This document shows, piece after piece, positions 51,801-57,800 of a stretch of 64,000 nt of DNA. The number at the start of each line of letters is the position of its first letter. Position 1 is the stretch's first letter. Origin of the DNA: Agrypnia vestita (taxonomy: Eukaryota; Arthropoda; Insecta; Trichoptera; Phryganeidae). Below the pieces are notes generated by a model, which was not told the origin of the DNA, made no database searches, and was given only the letters and a program-made list of their open reading frames with translations. Where the stretch lies: positions 310,001 through 374,000 of the forward strand of contig JADDOH010000317.1 in assembly GCA_016648135.1 (NCBI GenBank), given 5' to 3'. The position numbers and the translations under genes are program-made.

Positions 51801-54800
51801 ACTTATTATTGAAGTGATGCTGTAATGATTGTTGTCATACTACTGTCGTCATGCTGTCATAAAATACCGTAAAACTAATAATTTTTCAAATAAATTGACA
51901 TGATTGAGTATTTAACGTCAGATAAATAGAACACTTTTTAAAAATACTTGAGTAATGAAAAAAAATATACAGATATTAGGTATAACTACACTACCTAGCA
52001 AATATGTAACCTACACAGTAAGACATATTAAAAAGTTTTATTTTTATATATGTTTGATGTTTACAGCGTTAGCTTTGTGATTGGACATAATTATTAAGTT
52101 TAAATAATTTTAATAACTTTGTATACACCACTTGGAGTATTAATGACAGATTATTAGAAATTATATTTACCTTGTTACCTCTACTGAGTTTAGTATATAT
52201 TTTATATTTTCACTACTTAGTTTCGAGAGAAACAGAATCACTCATCGACAGGTTGTAACGATATTGGCCTATTCAAATAGACATTGCTGAAAAATTATAC
52301 GAAAATATCTATCTGCCGGATAAGTAGGTGCGGGCGAGCGTTATTATTTCTGCACGCGGGCGTGTAAAGCGGGCTTTATGTTATATGATTCTGATGAAGC
52401 GAGCCAATCAGGAACGTGGATCCGCGGAACGAATTCGGCGAATCAGAGGCTTTCTGGGTTAGACTTTACCTTTACACGTCGGTTGGAGTCAAAAATGGCG
52501 AGAAATATAGACTATATAAGCCATACAAATTCGAGGATCTGCCCTTCTTTCTTCAGCATCAACGTTGGCCGGAGGCTCTTGTGGAGAGAGGACCGAAATA
52601 CCATCAGTGAGTCACAGAGGCAGCAACACTCGACGATACAGCTAAGCATTTTCAATATTATTTATTTCTATTGCCTTTTTCGTGTATTCAATTTAGAACT
52701 TTCTGGATCGTAACAATTATTGATACATGTTGTGGATTGTTTTGTTACGTATTTTGGGCCTAGGGATAATTATTACTATACGCGCTTCAGATTCAATATA
52801 CAAGAAATCGTAATATGGCGACTGTGATAGTTATTCAAATTATTGCATAACGCTTATGAAATATATAATTCTGTCGCTGTTCATATGAAAAATCACTTAA
52901 ATTTGATATTCATATATTACCAAAGATATAAAGGCTTTAAAATGGAATACTTTACTGACGAAGGGTGTTTCGTGTTTGTTTGTGGGATTTAAAAATTCAG
53001 AATAATTATGTATATTCAATGTCGCGAGGTTCGGAATGTACGAGAGATTCTTCAGGGCGGATGTATCCTTATGCAAAAGAATGCTTTGTTATCTATACTG
53101 GCGATTGAATACACGGATTTCTATATGATCTGTATTATTTTGGGGATAATTCGGAATTTAATTATGTGTTTTGATATCACGATTGTAGGCGTGATATAGG
53201 TTCAAATCGTACGAGGAATTTCCTACAAACAATATATTTTAGAAATGCATCTGGATTATATATTTATTTTATTAAAACGTGAATGTGTGGTTTGTTTGAG
53301 CTCGTTACATGTTTGTATTGCGTATCATTAGGCAATCGTTGAAAACACGATTTGTTCCTATCAAGTTCTTATAAAGACGTGTTTCGAATTGTATATATTC
53401 CTTAATTGCGATAGTTATTCATATGACATTGTTTTTATTCATTCAATATTAGATATTTGAAATGTTTTTTTTACAACATATTCCATTATTGTGGGTCGTT
53501 TGCGGTTAGATCAGGGGTAGTTAACCTTCGGTCTTCCGTAATCGCGATAGTTATTCATATGACATTGTTTTTACTCATTCAATATTAGATATTTGAAATG
53601 TTTCTACAACATTTGCCATTATTGTGGGCAGTTCGCGGTTTGTTCAGGGGTAGTTAACCTTCGGTCTTCCGTGATCACGTTATTTACTTATATGACAGAT
53701 TGTTTTGCTTTGTTCGTTTAATATAAGTAATATCATATTTTTATGAGTTACCGTAATTATTTATCTATATGATTTTATTATTGAGAGTGATGCAACGAAT
53801 ACTACTTTCATGAATACGAATATCAGGCCTACTATTCGGTGAATACGAATGCGAATATTTCCACCAAGGTGGGGGAACTTGAACATACTTGTAAATATAA
53901 TAACCTTGATGCAACGAATACTACCTTCATGAATACGAATATCAGGCCTACTATTCGGTGAATACGAATGCGAATATTTCCACCAAGGTGGGGGAGAACG
54001 CAAGCATACTTGTAATTGTATTGTTTATGTCTGCTTGTGATATCACTATACGGCGTAGATGAACTAGTTTGAAAGGGCTTATGTTCTGTATGTGCTTGGC
54101 GTAGAGGGAATAGTTTTCTTGTTTCTAGGATCTAATACAGGTTTACAGGTGCTGATATTGAAATATATATACAAGGAAAACACTATTTTGGGAACCATTA
54201 ACTGGATGGAAGATATTGAAGCACACATACACACAAGGAGGACGTTATGTTAAATACATGACTGGAAAGTTGTTATTGGAAAACACAGGCGTCCAGTCGG
54301 CGGGACGCAAGCATATTTGTAATTATATTGGTCATGTCTGCATGTGATATCATTGTACGGCGTAGATGAACTAGTTTTAAGGGGTTTATGTCCTGTATGT
54401 GCTCGGCGTAGAGGGAATAGTTTTCTTGTTTCTAGGATCTAATACAGTTTTACAGGTGCTGATATTGAAATATATATATATATATACAAGGAAAACACTA
54501 TTTTGGGAATCACTAACTGGATGACAGATATTGCAGCACACATACACACAAGGAGGACGTTATGTTAAATACATGACTGGAAGGTTGTTATTGGAAAACA
54601 CAGGCGCAACTAGAGGATATGGACAGTTTACAGAGAACTTCAACTTCTGTTGGGACCTTTTACTATTACTATTCTTTCGCTTTTTTTTCTTAACCGTGGA
54701 TGAACTAGATTGAGGGGGTTTATGTTCTGCATGTGCTCGGCGTAGAGGGAATAGTTTTCTTGTTTCTAGGATCTAATACAGTTTTACAGGCGCTGATATT

Positions 54801-57800
54801 AAAATATATATACAAGGGAAACGAAGGGCTACACAGGCGCTGGTAATTGCTCAATTTTGGAGAGGACCCGTTATATTACTTCGGATCAGGATGCCATCTC
54901 AGAAGCAGACCAACTACAGAAATAAGATAAGAACCTTTAATATTATTTATTCCTGATGTTTTCTTATGTGTAACAAATGGAATGTTCGTGCTATATAATT
55001 TGTCATTGTCACATGGTCACTATTCATTTCATTACGTGGGTTCAGAGTTCGACGGTAACGGACGCGGAAACAAATTAGTACTGATGTCGGGACGTAACGT
55101 CGGGATTATATCTTAATTATCTTTAGGATAGAAGCGAGGTCATCATACGTGCATTCTGCATTTCAAACGTTTTACTAACATATATAAATACATATTATTG
55201 CGTTTTACAAATTGAATAGGTTCGCGGAAAATAGGTATTTCGCCCGGTTGTGCAATATTAACTTCCAACGTAGCATAATGAGATCTTATTACCGGCGCTA
55301 GACTCTTAAGGTTAGGCACGCGGGGATTATAAATGGGATAATGAACGAGAACCGAATGGGGAAGTTCGTCTCTTCATGGTCGGGAGGCGAGGAGTCGTAC
55401 GTCTTTCACGCCCCGTGATCTTGGGAGGCAGAATTTCGATTGTGGAAAAAGATGAAGTTGGATCTACTCGCGTGGCAAGACAGGGTCGAATGTCGGAGCG
55501 CGCGTTCTCGGCTATGGAGTCTGATTAGATTGGAGAGACACCTTAGGTCAGGGACTAGGTAGGGCCATCTTAACTGTATCTACCCGGTTGTGACTGGGTT
55601 TTAAAGCCAAGAATTACAGGATGGTCTGAAGGTCTTGATGCGGTTACCCCTCTAACATCTAAGGGGAAGAACCTCTCACGTCTTTTCAGTCCCCTTGGTG
55701 CGACGAGCTCGGGCTCTGGTTATGAATGTATGTGAATGTAATAACTCCGTACTCAAGGACGAGATAGGACGTTCCTCATGAACGAGAAATTATAAGATGC
55801 AGGTAGCAGTGCGACAATCAATACTGTGCTCGGGACCGCTTTAATGAACGAGATCTGTTAGCAGTTTAACAATCAACTTTTATGATCGGGACCGCATTCA
55901 GGAGCGCGATGGCATTACTAACACCATCATTCTCATCATTCACCACCTTTTCTAACTTGCTGTATACAGAGACCTTCGGGGTTCTCCCTTCCCGGCCAGC
56001 GAGAAACATATCAGGAACTACACAATCAACTGTAATAATCATGCTGTTTTACCATCATTTAATATCTCTAGTCAATAAGACTACACCGTGGGATCAATCA
56101 CATCAACTATATTTGGCGATGCTAACATGGCTCTGACTGACGCGCTCAAGGGAGAGTCTTTTCCAGTCACCCAGTTAGTTCATTCAGCCCTTTAATCAGC
56201 AGTAAACATCATAATAATCCGGCTCATGTAGCCGCAACGTGGGATCCTCATCATATACACCAGTCAATTTGACTGCCCCGCGGGATAATATACAAACCTT
56301 AATATCAGACGCGGGATTTCTTCCTGATATGTTTGTCGCCGGGAGCGAGGACTTCGGGGGATTCCAGCAGGAGCAATAGAGTCTCGGCTTGATCTTGGTC
56401 TGCAGCTTAGTGTGGGAGGTTATGTCTAAACAGGAGTTAACCACCGGATGCGGCGATGCTCTGGGGCCGCATCCCCCTCCCCCCTACAGGGGGGGGGGGC
56501 ATCTAGAATCCACGTTTGAACAGAAGTGGTTAGACACTTCTTAAATTTCACTTACAAATCTGTATCTTCCATTCCCTTAGAATCTCGGGCTGCGATAATG
56601 TCAGACAAAGCTTGCCCTGAGCCTCTGTTGCGCCTAGTTGTTGTGAATATATATATGTTTGTCTTCCCCTACTATGTACTATGAACAGATTGAGCAGATT
56701 GGACAACGTGAGACGCGCTATCGGTAGGTTTCTTACTTGTGTTTTGAATATAACGTATGCTATTATATCTTGTAAATCTGTCATAAATGGGTGCCGCATG
56801 TGGTTGTGCTGACACTGTTCTAAGCTGCTATTATGAGATGTTGATAATCAATGCGGGCGGAATCTTTAGCGTATGCCGTTAACTTGGCAACGATTGTATT
56901 GTTTTATATTACAGTATTTTAACCCCGATGGTATTATAGTTATGGCGGTTCAATGTAAGGGAGTTTTGCTACTAGCGTTTATTCCTAGGCTACGCCGCAT
57001 ATAATTGGCTTTTAGGCCGACTCCGGACGTGGACGATATCGGCTATCTCTCATATAGGCGAAACTGTAGAATTCTAGAGCGGTTTCTAGAAGGACGAGTA
57101 CGGATTAGTTACGTGCGTTTGTTATTTCCATAGTTAGGTAAGAATTCGATCTATATTAGTCTAGTCGCGTTAATAAGAATACGAATCTCACCACATATCA
57201 AAAGAATTTTGGATAGCTACGGACACAACGGAGGAGGAATTTTCCTAACCACTAGATAGATCACGACTGGCCAATTTTGAAAATATAAATTCTTAACAAA
57301 AAAAAAAAAAAAAAATATTAGCTTTCATGTAAATATACTTCCGAAGTTCTAAGTTCAACTTAAGTTTTCATCTAGTAGCTTAAAGCATAAAGTGTGTGCT
57401 TAAAAGTCCCAAAAGCTGTAATAAAGCTCAATTCGGTAGCTTAAAGTCTCAAGCTTTGGGCTTTTCGTAAAACTTACATTATTAAACTTTATAGTTAGGT
57501 ATTTAGCTTAAGTGTGCAGGTGGATACGTTACAAGGTGAAGTATCAAACTGAATACTTTTACATCACCTGTTGATGAGATATTCTGATTCCTTCAAAATT
57601 TAAGTAGAGAAAATACAAAATATATTAAACGCAGTGAAGGTAATAATAATCAATGTCATCATGAATAATCTCTATAAAGTAAACGCCGAATCCACCAATA
57701 ATACACTTGGAGTAGCTTTACGTCTGTCGGTTTCGAAATCAACTGTATCTTCATCAGGACGGACGCATATTGACGTAACGTAGTGGTTTATAGAAAGTTT

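Larger units (their letters stand above)
48031..52319. other. Kir intron 1, 3' half, repeat-bearing
   Basis: Holds MITE family D copy 3 (49,113-49,290), a dispersed repeat shared with 15,218-15,345 (49,803-49,935), a family C copy (50,998-51,185, minus) and a repeat at 52,061-52,130 resembling 5,136-5,210. No exon supported. Confidence 0.55.
52320..57320. other. Unassigned 5-kb repeat-rich segment
   Basis: Differs from the surrounding intron in being less AT-rich and full of direct duplications. It starts with an LTR- or promoter-like block: TATATAAG at about 52,511, then a pyrimidine-rich stretch. It ends with 18 A at 57,298-57,315. No gag, pol, endonuclease or transposase frame is visible. 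Candidates are a non-autonomous large retrotransposon derivative, a retroposed non-coding RNA, or a non-coding transcript locus inside Kir intron 1. The 52,416-52,610 frame is open for 64 codons but matches nothing I know. Confidence 0.4.

Noticed and set aside
52416..52610. 64-codon plus-strand ORF with reasonable composition
   Set aside because: Lies in the promoter- or LTR-like block of the 52.3-57.3 kb segment; no domain, and it may be chance.
53761..54003. 80-codon minus-strand frame with an internal repeat
   Set aside because: Translation of the duplicated 119-bp unit; no coding evidence.
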